DNA from: Pollutimonas harenae | GTDB lineage: Bacteria; Pseudomonadota; Gammaproteobacteria; Burkholderiales; Burkholderiaceae_B | Reading direction: 5' to 3' | DNA: 64,000 nt | Assembly (NCBI RefSeq): GCF_004153685.1 | Contig: NZ_SDQD01000002.1 | Coordinates: 806,001 to 870,000 of the forward strand | Part shown: piece by piece, positions 47,595 to 55,832 of the stretch | Position numbering within the stretch: the first letter of the stretch is position 1 | How the letters are laid out: every line of letters begins with the position of its first letter | Notes under the pieces: generated by a model | Database searches by the model: none | What the model saw: the letters and a program-made list of their open reading frames with translations, nothing else | What the model was told of the DNA's origin: nothing | Translations under genes and position numbers: made by a program

Positions 47595-48442
47595 CCGCGC
47601 GTATTCTCGACGGAAAACTGCTTTCTGACTCTGTCAAGGCTGAAGTAGCCACTCGTGTTGAAGCGCTGAAAACGCGCGGAATCACCCCTGGCCTGGCCGT
47701 TGTCCTGGTTGGCTCGGACCCCGCCTCGCAAGTCTATGTCCGCAACAAGGCGGCGGCTTGCGAAAAAGCCGGGCTACATTCGCGCGTCATACGCCTGGAC
47801 GGTGACATCACAGAAGAAGCCTTGCTCGATGTCGTACGCGAGCTGAATGGCGACGATGCCGTGCATGGCATACTGGTGCAACTGCCGCTGCCGCGTCACA
47901 TGAATGCGGCCAAGGTCATCGAAACCATCGCCGCCGACAAAGACGTGGACGGCTTCCATATCAGCAATGCAGGCCTGCTCATGACGGGCCAGCCTTTGTT
48001 CCGGCCATGCACGCCATACGGCATCATGAAAATGCTTGAATCCGAACAGATTTCGCTGTGGGGCGCCGAGGCTGTTGTAGTGGGTGCCAGCAACATCGTG
48101 GGCAAGCCCATGGCCATGCTGATGCTGGCTGCAGGCGCTACGGTCACCCTGTGCAATTCCAAAACTCGTGACCTGGCGGCACAAACACGCCGGGCCGATG
48201 TGCTGGTAGTAGCCACCGGCAAGCCGGGCATGGTGACCGGCGACATGATCAAGCCCGGCGCCACGGTCATCGATGTGGGCATCAACCGCAACGATCAGGG
48301 CAAGCTCGTTGGTGATGTCGATTTCGACTCGGCACGCGAAGTGGCCGGTCTTATTACTCCCGTTCCAGGTGGTGTCGGCCCCATGACCATCGCAATGCTG
48401 CTGGTCAATACACTGGAAGCCGCTGAACGCCGCGCCACGTAA
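47591..48442 (+). CDS. folD: Methylenetetrahydrofolate dehydrogenase / methenyltetrahydrofolate cyclohydrolase
   Basis: A 283-residue bifunctional one-carbon enzyme. Conserved features are [20 protein letters not shown] with the active-site YVRNK lysine, [36 protein letters not shown] and the C-terminal [15 protein letters not shown]. It interconverts methylene- and formyl-tetrahydrofolate with NADP. Its ATG is inside the last codons of the response regulator (ATGA, 47591-47594), an uncommon coupling. Confidence 0.97.
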   Translation: MTARILDGKLLSDSVKAEVATRVEALKTRGITPGLAVVLVGSDPASQVYVRNKAAACEKAGLHSRVIRLDGDITEEALLDVVRELNGDDAVHGILVQLPLPRHMNAAKVIETIAADKDVDGFHISNAGLLMTGQPLFRPCTPYGIMKMLESEQISLWGAEAVVVGASNIVGKPMAMLMLAAGATVTLCNSKTRDLAAQTRRADVLVVATGKPGMVTGDMIKPGATVIDVGINRNDQGKLVGDVDFDSAREVAGLITPVPGGVGPMTIAMLLVNTLEAAERRAT

Positions 48443-48452
48443 CATGAACACC

Positions 48453-48495
48453 TGCGAAGTCTCATCGGGCAAAGCTTGTGCCACCCGGCTTCGCA
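48453..48495 (+). repeat. Stem-loop between folD and prlC
   Basis: TGCGAAG (48453-48459) pairs with CTTCGCA (48489-48495). Inside, CGGG (48466-48469) pairs with CCCG (48484-48487). No T-tract follows, so it is not a classical terminator; it may be an mRNA-stability element or a weak Rho-dependent site. Confidence 0.45.
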
Positions 48496-48511
48496 CTCAC
48501 GAAAAGTAGCA

Positions 48512-50584
48512 ATGATTTCAAATCCTCTTCTTGCGCCCGTCTCCGTTCTTGTTGATTACGCCGCAATCAAACCCGAACACATCGAACCTGCCATCACTAC
48601 GCTCATCAATGAGAGCCGGCAGGCCGTCGAGGCCAGTGCGCAACCCGCACTGGCCGCAAGCTGGGAAGCGATTGTCGAGCCGCTCGAAGACGCTACAGAA
48701 AAACTCTGGCGCGCGTGGTCTGTGGCGGGCCATTTGAACGCCGTGGTCAATACGCCTGAATTACGGGCCGCCTACAACCAGTGCCTGCAACAAGTCACGG
48801 AGTTTTCCACCTGGGTGGGATTGCATACGGGGCTGTACGAACAATACAAGCGCTTGAAGCACGTACCAGAATTTGCCCGGCTGCCAGCGGTGCGTCAACG
48901 CATCATAGATCTGGCCTTGCGTGATTTCCGCCTTGGTGGCGTCGAGCTGCAAGGCGAGCAACGCAAGCGTTACGCCGATATTTCCGAGAAACAGGCCCAG
49001 GCATCGCAGAAATTCTCGGAAAACGTCCTTGATGCCATTGATCAGTGGTCGCTATTCGTCAACGATGCAACACGCCTTGCCGGTTTGCCTGACGATGTCG
49101 TACAGGCTGCCCAGGCGGCTGCGCAGACCGATGGCAAACAAGGCTGGAAACTGGTCTTGAAGATGCCCTGCTATATACCCGTCATGCAATACGCACAAGA
49201 CCGGGAGTTGCGCTATGAGATGTATCGGGCCTACACCACGATCGCATCCGAGCAGGGTGCTCCCGAGCTGGATAACTCCGCGCTCATAGAGCAGTTGCTG
49301 GCACTGCGCGCCGAAGAAGCGACATTGCTGGGCTACGACAGCTATGCCGACCTGCGCCTGGAAACACGCATGGCTGACAATGCCGAACAGGTCCTGGATT
49401 TTCTGCGCGAACTTGCCGCCAAGGCCAAGCCTTATGCCATCCAGGATCTCGCACAGTTACGTCAATTCGCTGCCGACCAACTAAACCTGACCGATCTGCA
49501 GCCCTGGGATATTGCCTTTGCTTCGGAACGCCTGCGCGAAACGCGCTACGCCTACTCCGAGGAAGAGGTCAAACAGTATTTCACTGAACCTCAGGTCCTT
49601 GCCGGCCTGTTCCAGGTAATTCAAACCTTGTTCAGCGTCAGCCTGCGCGCCAGCAATGCCAGTACTTGGCATGACGATGCCCAGGCCTACGAAGTGGTAT
49701 CGGCCCAGGGCGAAGTACTAGGCACGCTTTATATTGATTTGTACGCACGTCAAGGTAAGCAAAGTGGCGCCTGGGTCGACAGTGAACGTAATCGCCGCCG
49801 TCACGACGGGTTTGTGCAAACCCCTGTGGTCTACCTGACCTGCAACTTTTCGCGCGCCCAGAACGGCAAGCCCGCCCTCCTGACGCACGATGACGTCATT
49901 ACGCTGTTTCACGAAAGTGGGCACGCCTTGCACGCTTTGCTGTCGCAGGTCGATGATCCTGGCGCGGCGGCATTTGCCAGTGTCGAGTGGGATGCCATAG
50001 AACTGCCGTCACAGTTCATGGAGAACTTCTGCTGGGAGTATAAAGTGGTTCACGCCCTGTCTGCCCACGTAGATACTGGCGAGGCTCTGCCCCGCATGCT
50101 CTACGATAAGCTGCTGGCCGCCCGCAACTTCCAAAGCGGGATGCAAATGCTGCGGCAAATTGAATTCTCTTTGTTCGACATGGGTATTCATCATCAGTCG
50201 CACGGCTTGTCCATTAACGCCGTACTTGCGCTGCTCGAACAGGTGCGCCAGGAAGTCGCGGTATTATTCCCTCCAGCCTGGAACCGCTTTCCCCATAACT
50301 TCTCGCACTTGTTCGCCGGTGGCTATGGCGCTGGCTACTATAGTTATAAATGGGCCGAAGTCCTATCAGCCGATGCCTATGCGGCGTTCGAAGAAAACTG
50401 CGTGTCGACCGATGGACAATCCACCGATACATTGAATCCCGTCACCGGCAAACGCTTCCTGGATGAAATTCTTGCGGTGGGCGGATCACGTCCGGCCGCC
50501 GAGTCATTCAAGGCCTTCCGGGGCCGCGAGCCATCCATCGACGCCCTGTTGCGCCATAGTGGCATGGCAGCAGAGGTTCAGTAG
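48512..50584 (+). CDS. prlC: Oligopeptidase A (M3 family metallopeptidase)
   Basis: A 690-residue cytosolic zinc peptidase that degrades short peptides such as cleaved signal peptides. The zinc motif is HESGH (about 467-471) within TLFHESGHALHALLS; downstream are DAIELPSQFMENFCWE with the third ligand Glu and the YYSYKWAEVLSADAY block near the C-terminus. The start MISNPLLAP is 12 codons inside the longest frame and fits OpdA N-termini. It follows folD by 69 bases. Confidence 0.94.
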   Translation: MISNPLLAPVSVLVDYAAIKPEHIEPAITTLINESRQAVEASAQPALAASWEAIVEPLEDATEKLWRAWSVAGHLNAVVNTPELRAAYNQCLQQVTEFSTWVGLHTGLYEQYKRLKHVPEFARLPAVRQRIIDLALRDFRLGGVELQGEQRKRYADISEKQAQASQKFSENVLDAIDQWSLFVNDATRLAGLPDDVVQAAQAAAQTDGKQGWKLVLKMPCYIPVMQYAQDRELRYEMYRAYTTIASEQGAPELDNSALIEQLLALRAEEATLLGYDSYADLRLETRMADNAEQVLDFLRELAAKAKPYAIQDLAQLRQFAADQLNLTDLQPWDIAFASERLRETRYAYSEEEVKQYFTEPQVLAGLFQVIQTLFSVSLRASNASTWHDDAQAYEVVSAQGEVLGTLYIDLYARQGKQSGAWVDSERNRRRHDGFVQTPVVYLTCNFSRAQNGKPALLTHDDVITLFHESGHALHALLSQVDDPGAAAFASVEWDAIELPSQFMENFCWEYKVVHALSAHVDTGEALPRMLYDKLLAARNFQSGMQMLRQIEFSLFDMGIHHQSHGLSINAVLALLEQVRQEVAVLFPPAWNRFPHNFSHLFAGGYGAGYYSYKWAEVLSADAYAAFEENCVSTDGQSTDTLNPVTGKRFLDEILAVGGSRPAAESFKAFRGREPSIDALLRHSGMAAEVQ

Positions 50585-50690
50585 GCCCTTGGCGCCCAGC
50601 TCAGACAATAGCTCCTGTGAACCACAGTAAGCAGCATGCTGTCCTATAATCTTTAAGGGTGCTGTTGCCCTACTTTCTGTTTTGGTTGCC

Positions 50691-51290
50691 ATGCGTACGA
50701 TGTATCGTTTCTTCCTGGGTTTTCTGGCAAGCGCCGTACTTGCTTGGGCTGGCATTGCCCAGGCGGAAACCGCCCTGCACAACGTGAAGGGTTTTTTGCC
50801 TGACCTACGCTTCACGCTGCAGGCAGCCGGTGGCCAAACCATGACCGAAGACGATTTCAAGGGCAGTACGGTCATGCTGTTTTTTGGCTACGCCAGTTGT
50901 CCTGACGTCTGCCCTACGACAATGGCACAGCTGTCCCAAGTAATGCTCGAGCTGGGCGACGAGGCTGACAAGGTACAAATCGTATTCGTCAGCGTCGACC
51001 CTCATCGGGATACGCCGGATATCCTGCAGGCTTACGTCGAGGCTTTCGACAGCAATGCCATTGGCCTGACGGGTACCGAAAAACAGGTGGCCGACGTAGC
51101 ACGCCGCTATCGCGTGGCGTTCCAGATCGAGAAACCTTCAGGTGACAATCCCGACAACTATGAAGTCGCCCATAGCCGCGGCGTGTATATTTTCGATGCC
51201 TCGGGCAAGGCACGCTATCTGGCTGCTGACACTGAGTCGGTGGAGGTGTTGACGGCTGGGGTCAGGACGCTGCTGGAGCAGCAGGGGTAG
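50691..51290 (+). CDS. SCO1/SenC/PrrC family copper-binding protein
   Basis: A 199-residue secreted or membrane-anchored thioredoxin-fold protein. The N-terminal hydrophobic stretch ends in GIAQAE, a likely signal peptide. The copper site is C70-P-D-V-C74-P in GYASCPDVCPTTM together with H161 in YEVAHSRGVY. Sco proteins help assemble the CuA centre of cytochrome oxidase or protect against oxidative stress. The first ATG (50691) was used; an in-frame TTG lies three codons upstream. TATAAT at 50645-50650 may be a promoter element. No oxidase genes are nearby. Confidence 0.9.
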   Translation: MRTMYRFFLGFLASAVLAWAGIAQAETALHNVKGFLPDLRFTLQAAGGQTMTEDDFKGSTVMLFFGYASCPDVCPTTMAQLSQVMLELGDEADKVQIVFVSVDPHRDTPDILQAYVEAFDSNAIGLTGTEKQVADVARRYRVAFQIEKPSGDNPDNYEVAHSRGVYIFDASGKARYLAADTESVEVLTAGVRTLLEQQG

Positions 51291-51338
51291 CCTGCCGCAT
51301 TAATAGGGTACTTTTATACGCTGAATTGCTAAAGCGCA

Positions 51339-52778
51339 TCAGGCGCTATTCACCGCCTGATCCCCTTCGCACACATGCTCCAGCTCAGCCGCGGCCAGCT
51401 TCTTGGCACAGTCCCTCAGTGCTGTCCGCAAGCCCTCTTCCACCACCGGGTGATAAAACGGCATTTTCAGCATTTCAGCGACAGACAGCTCTTTTTGCAC
51501 CGCCCAGGCCAGCAAATGTGCAATATGCTCCATAGCCGGCCCTGCCATTTCGGCGCCTAAAAAACGGCCATCCCGCACGCAGCCATACACCCTCAGCTTG
51601 CCGCGGTTCTTCAGCATTACGCGCGAACGACCCTGATTCGAAAAATCCACTTCTCCTATCACCACGCCCTGGCTGGGCAAATCCTTGAACCGCATGCCCG
51701 CCTGCGCCAGCTGTGGATCAGAAAATACTACAGCCATGGGTGCGCGGCGCTGCGCAGGCTCTATTTCAGGATAGGCGGCGGCATTTTCACCGGCGAACTG
51801 GCCATCGTCGGCTGCCTCATGCAAAAGCGGCAATACCCCATTTACATCACCAGCAATGAAAATTGGACTACGACCTACCTGCAAAGTAGCAGAATCGTAT
51901 ACCGGCATGCCTTTGTCGTTGAGCACAGCTGAGGTGTTGTGCAAGTCCAGCTCCTTGACATTGGGTGTGCGCCCCGTTGCCACCAGCAGATAGTCCACAC
52001 TGACTGTGTGCTCGGCCCCATCCTCCGACTGATAGCTCACGACAACCTGATCACCGTCACGTCGCGTACTTTTGATGCTGGCATTCAAATGTAATGCCAG
52101 CTCAGCCTGAAAAGCCTTCACCGCGCTAGCGCGCACCTCAGGGTCGGTCAAACCACCTGCTCCCCCGCTACGGTTCACAATAGTAGTGTTGACCCCCAGG
52201 CGCGCTAGAGCCTGTCCTAGCTCGAGTCCGATCACACCCGACCCAAGCACCATCACACTGTCGGGCAAGTCGTCCCAGTAGAAGACATCGTCATTAACGA
52301 CGACCCGATCGCCCAATGCCCGGTAGGATTCTGGAATAAAAGGAGAGGACCCCGTTGCAATAACAATGCTGCCGGCAGTGATCTCGGTATGATCATCGAC
52401 CTGCAGCACCGTATCTGACAAAAAGCGTGCATAGCCCCTGATCTTGTCAGAAGCGGGTATGCCCTCTACGCTCTCGAGTACAAACCCCACAAAACGGTCA
52501 CGCTCTCGCTTGACTCTGTCCATGACCTGTTTGCCATCGATGCGCAAGCTGCCATCGATATGGACTCCGAACGGTGCTGCACTAGCAGCGGTATGGGCAG
52601 CCTCGGCTGCTGCAATCAGCAGCTTGGACGGCATGCAGCCAACACGGGCGCAGGTCGTCCCATAAGGCCCGCCCTCAATCAATATGGCTCGCTTGCCCGC
52701 AGCTTTGACCGCACGATAGGCCGACAGGCCTGCCGTGCCCGCACCAATAATGGCGACATCCGTATTCAATACTTTCAT
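51339..52778 (-). CDS. FAD-dependent pyridine nucleotide-disulfide oxidoreductase (dihydrolipoyl dehydrogenase-like)
   Basis: A 479-residue class I disulfide reductase. The FAD motif is VAIIGAGTAGLSAYRAVKAAG, the redox disulfide C43/C48 in GTTCARVGCMPSKLL, the NAD motif VMVLGSGVIGLELGQALARLG, and the second FAD motif FIAGDVNG. YHPVVEE near the C-terminus replaces the common HPT-x-x-E but keeps His and a downstream Glu. It lacks a lipoyl domain and is not beside E1/E2 genes, so its partner is unknown; dihydrolipoamide, glutathione or mercuric-like substrates are all possible. It converges with the Sco gene. Confidence 0.85.
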   Translation of the reverse strand: MKVLNTDVAIIGAGTAGLSAYRAVKAAGKRAILIEGGPYGTTCARVGCMPSKLLIAAAEAAHTAASAAPFGVHIDGSLRIDGKQVMDRVKRERDRFVGFVLESVEGIPASDKIRGYARFLSDTVLQVDDHTEITAGSIVIATGSSPFIPESYRALGDRVVVNDDVFYWDDLPDSVMVLGSGVIGLELGQALARLGVNTTIVNRSGGAGGLTDPEVRASAVKAFQAELALHLNASIKSTRRDGDQVVVSYQSEDGAEHTVSVDYLLVATGRTPNVKELDLHNTSAVLNDKGMPVYDSATLQVGRSPIFIAGDVNGVLPLLHEAADDGQFAGENAAAYPEIEPAQRRAPMAVVFSDPQLAQAGMRFKDLPSQGVVIGEVDFSNQGRSRVMLKNRGKLRVYGCVRDGRFLGAEMAGPAMEHIAHLLAWAVQKELSVAEMLKMPFYHPVVEEGLRTALRDCAKKLAAAELEHVCEGDQAVNSA

Positions 52779-52862
52779 GAGTCATGCTCCAGTCGGAAAC
52801 CTTCGGGCGTGCTGGCTGCAAATTGTTGGAGCGCCGTTACGCCCGGCGTGAATGATAAAGGC

Positions 52863-53438
52863 TCAGGCGCCCTGCCACTCGCTGACGAATTCGCGGTAGT
52901 CTGGCCTGGGCTGATCCTGTACGGCACTGATGGGGGTACCCACTGCTATATAGCCCATGAAACGATAGTCAAGGCTGTCGAAACCCAGGCCGCCGGCAAC
53001 TTCATCGACGTACGTACCCAGGCCAGTGCTCCAGAAGGCAGCATAGCCCATCATATGTGCCGCATTCAATATATTGCTTACGGCGGCACCTGTTGCAAGC
53101 ATACGCTCATGCTCGGGAATCTTGGTATTGGAGTGATCCAGCTTGCAAGCCACTGCAATCAGTAGCGGAACCTTTGCCAGCCAGCTGCGCGTATTGGCTT
53201 CCTTTTCGGGCGCCAGAGGTAAGCCTGCTGCCTTGATGCCGGAAATGGCCATATCGGCTAGACGTGGTATGGCATCACCACGTATCAATGTGAAACGCCA
53301 GGGCCTGAGTTTGCCATGGTCTGGCGCGGACATTGCAGTTTGCAGCATGCGTGCCAGTTCATTATCGTTGGGTCCGGGAGCCTGGACAAACTTTGCTGAA
53401 CGTCGAGACAAGAGATAATTAAGGGCGTCTTCAGACAT
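52863..53438 (-). CDS. Nitroreductase family protein (YdjA-like)
   Basis: A 191-residue FMN-dependent nitroreductase. The N-terminus NYLLSRRSAKFVQAPGP, then MSAPDHGKLRPWRFTLIRGD, and HMMGYAAFWSTGL resemble the minimal YdjA type. GGAAGG lies before the ATG at 53436-53438, which decides the start over a longer upstream frame. The physiological substrate is unknown. A plausible promoter, TTGCGC and TATAAG, lies upstream in the 79-base gap after pdxJ. Confidence 0.88.
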   Translation of the reverse strand: MSEDALNYLLSRRSAKFVQAPGPNDNELARMLQTAMSAPDHGKLRPWRFTLIRGDAIPRLADMAISGIKAAGLPLAPEKEANTRSWLAKVPLLIAVACKLDHSNTKIPEHERMLATGAAVSNILNAAHMMGYAAFWSTGLGTYVDEVAGGLGFDSLDYRFMGYIAVGTPISAVQDQPRPDYREFVSEWQGA

Positions 53439-53517
53439 TACTGACCTTCCTGTGTGAATAGCATAACCTACCCTTATACCAGAGCGGCCTGCTGCAGCGC
53501 AATAAGGGCTGTAAAGC

Positions 53518-54243
53518 CTATGCGTCGCGACGCACAAGCAGTGCTTTCATGTCGCGCACAGCCTGTTCCCAGCCATCGAAAACCGCACGCGCCACAATGG
53601 CATGCCCGATATTCAGTTCGGCAATACCTGGCATGGCGGCTATGGTCTGAACATTGTCGTAATGCAATCCGTGGCCGGCATTTACGCGCAGACCGTGCCT
53701 GACACCGAGTGCAATGCCGGTCCGTAGGCGTGCCAACTCGAAGTCGCAGGCGGCCTGGTCGGCAGCATCGGCATAGGCGCCCGTATGAAGCTCGATGACA
53801 GTGGCCCCTGCCCGCTGAGCAGCGTCTATCTGATCGGCTTCAGGATCAATAAACAGGGAAACCCGTATGCCCGCGTCGTGCAGCTGATTGATTGCCTGCC
53901 GGACATGCTGAAACTGGCCCAGCACATCGAGGCCGCCTTCGGTAGTAAGCTCGGCCCGCTTTTCCGGTACCAGGCAGACATCTTGCGGTCGGATCTGACA
54001 GGCTATGTCGAGCATTTCAGATGTGACAGCGCATTCGAGGTTCATGCGTGTGCGCAGCAATGGCCGTATGGCGGCCACGTCAGCATCCTGGATGTGGCGG
54101 CGATCTTCACGCAGATGAAGTGTGATAAGGTCTGCGCCTGCCTCTTCGGCTCGAAGGGCCGCCTGCACCGGATCCGGATAGCTTGTGTAGCGCTGTTGGC
54201 GCAGCGTGGCGACATGATCAATATTTACACCCAACTCAATCAT
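53518..54243 (-). CDS. pdxJ: Pyridoxine 5'-phosphate synthase
   Basis: A 241-residue TIM-barrel enzyme closing the pyridoxal-phosphate ring. The N-terminus [18 protein letters not shown] is diagnostic, and [53 protein letters not shown] and AGHGLHYDN follow in order. It lies upstream of the nitroreductase and downstream of the efflux operon start-to-end gap; it is often near recO or acpS, which are not in this window. Confidence 0.97.
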   Translation of the reverse strand: MIELGVNIDHVATLRQQRYTSYPDPVQAALRAEEAGADLITLHLREDRRHIQDADVAAIRPLLRTRMNLECAVTSEMLDIACQIRPQDVCLVPEKRAELTTEGGLDVLGQFQHVRQAINQLHDAGIRVSLFIDPEADQIDAAQRAGATVIELHTGAYADAADQAACDFELARLRTGIALGVRHGLRVNAGHGLHYDNVQTIAAMPGIAELNIGHAIVARAVFDGWEQAVRDMKALLVRRDA

Positions 54244-54299
54244 TTTGCCGCACGCTCCTTACTCGGTTGCAATCTATATTACACAAGCATTATGGCCTG

Positions 54300-55832
54300 T
54301 TATTGAATCTTTGTCCTGGCGGTGCCAACACCCTCGACGCTACCCGTCTCGGCACTCGCGTCAGTACTATCTGAACCCTGGGCGGAATCTTTCAGCCAAC
54401 CACCGCCCAGCGCCTTGTATAGCTCTACGCGGTTGAGCAAAGAATCCATGCCGGTTTGCAGAAAGCTTTGCTGCGTACTGTATAGATCAACCTCGGCATT
54501 TTGTACCTGCAAAAAACTATCTATGCCTGTTTCGTAACGCAGCGTGGCCAGACGCAGCGTTTCTTGAGCTGAGTGCTCAAGCGCGCGCAAGGCGTCCAGT
54601 TGCTCACTGTAGGTGGCCTCACCTGCCAGGGCATCAGCCACTTCACGAAAGGCAACCTGTATGGTCTTCTCGTATTCAGCCACCGCGATATTGTTGCGAG
54701 CCTTGGCAAGGTCAAGGTTGCCGCCAACACCACCGCCAAATATCGGCATTTGCAGCTGCGGAGCAAACTGCCAGAAATGCTGACCGGAGCCGAATAGGCC
54801 GCCCAGATCGGCGCTGGCAAAACCTAACAGCCCTGTAATCGAAATACTGGGGAAGAATGCGGCGCGAGCTGCACCAATATTGGCATTGGCCGCCAGCAGG
54901 GAGTTTTCGGCAGCCATGATATCGGGGCGACGCTCAAGCAGCTCGGACGGCAAACCTACCGGAATGGCCGCCAGCACCTGATCTCGTCCGAACACAGCTG
55001 GCTCGGGCAGATCATTGGCAACAGGTGAACCCAACAATAATTGCAGCGCGTTCCGGGCTTGCGCCTCGGCTCGCTCGATAGCCACCAGATCAGCTTTTAC
55101 GGTATCGAGCTGGGCGCGCGCCTGATTCAAGTCAAGTGCGGACGCAATACCCCCATCGTAGCGGGCCTGCACCAGGCTCAGGGTATTGCCGCGGGATTTC
55201 TGAGTGCTTTGCATCAGCGCTTTGAGCTGTAGCGTAGTGCGCAGCCGGAAATAAGCCTCGGCAACCTGGGCCACCAAATTAATGTGCACAGTGCGACGAG
55301 CCTGCGCCGTAGCCAGATACTGTTGAAAAGCTGCTTCCGACAGATTACGCACCCGTCCGAAGAAGTCGAGCTCGAACGCCATCATGCCAACGCCTGCCTG
55401 GTAATAGCGGGTAATGCTGTCTGCGTCAGCGCTGGTGCGCAAGTTCTCGGGGTTGCGCGTAATTTGCGCGTTACCGCCAATGCCCAGGGTGGGCAAGCGG
55501 TCGCTGGCGGCAATACCATACTGCGCCCGCGCCTCTTCTACGCGGCCCACTGCAATACGCATATCACGGTTATTAGCCAGCGCCTGGCTGATCAAAGCCT
55601 GCAGGTGCGGGTCAGTGAAAAACTCACTCCAGCCCAGATCGGAACTGCTGCCTACTTGTGGTGACACGGCATTGGCACTACGGGGGCCGCTATTATTGAC
55701 GGCATTGCTGTCTGGATACTGTTCCGGGACAGGCAAGGCCGGCCTTTCATATTTGGGTGCAAGTGAGCAACCCACCAGCGCCAGCGAAACCAGCACTGGC
55801 AAGGCTGCTAAACGAAATACTCCTGAACTCAT
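54300..55832 (-). CDS. RND efflux outer-membrane lipoprotein (OprM/NodT family)
   Basis: A 510-residue TolC-like channel. A lipobox with LVGC (C22) follows a hydrophobic leader, and the mature start is SLAPKYERPALPVPEQYP, as in OprM. Two repeats of the outer-membrane efflux domain fill the rest; VEEARAQYGIAASDRLPTL, PSELLERRPDIMAAENSL and AFFPSISITGLLGFAS are typical. It couples with the RND pump and the adaptor encoded upstream. Its start overlaps the pump stop by four bases (55829-55832). Confidence 0.95.
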   Translation of the reverse strand: MSSGVFRLAALPVLVSLALVGCSLAPKYERPALPVPEQYPDSNAVNNSGPRSANAVSPQVGSSSDLGWSEFFTDPHLQALISQALANNRDMRIAVGRVEEARAQYGIAASDRLPTLGIGGNAQITRNPENLRTSADADSITRYYQAGVGMMAFELDFFGRVRNLSEAAFQQYLATAQARRTVHINLVAQVAEAYFRLRTTLQLKALMQSTQKSRGNTLSLVQARYDGGIASALDLNQARAQLDTVKADLVAIERAEAQARNALQLLLGSPVANDLPEPAVFGRDQVLAAIPVGLPSELLERRPDIMAAENSLLAANANIGAARAAFFPSISITGLLGFASADLGGLFGSGQHFWQFAPQLQMPIFGGGVGGNLDLAKARNNIAVAEYEKTIQVAFREVADALAGEATYSEQLDALRALEHSAQETLRLATLRYETGIDSFLQVQNAEVDLYSTQQSFLQTGMDSLLNRVELYKALGGGWLKDSAQGSDSTDASAETGSVEGVGTARTKIQ

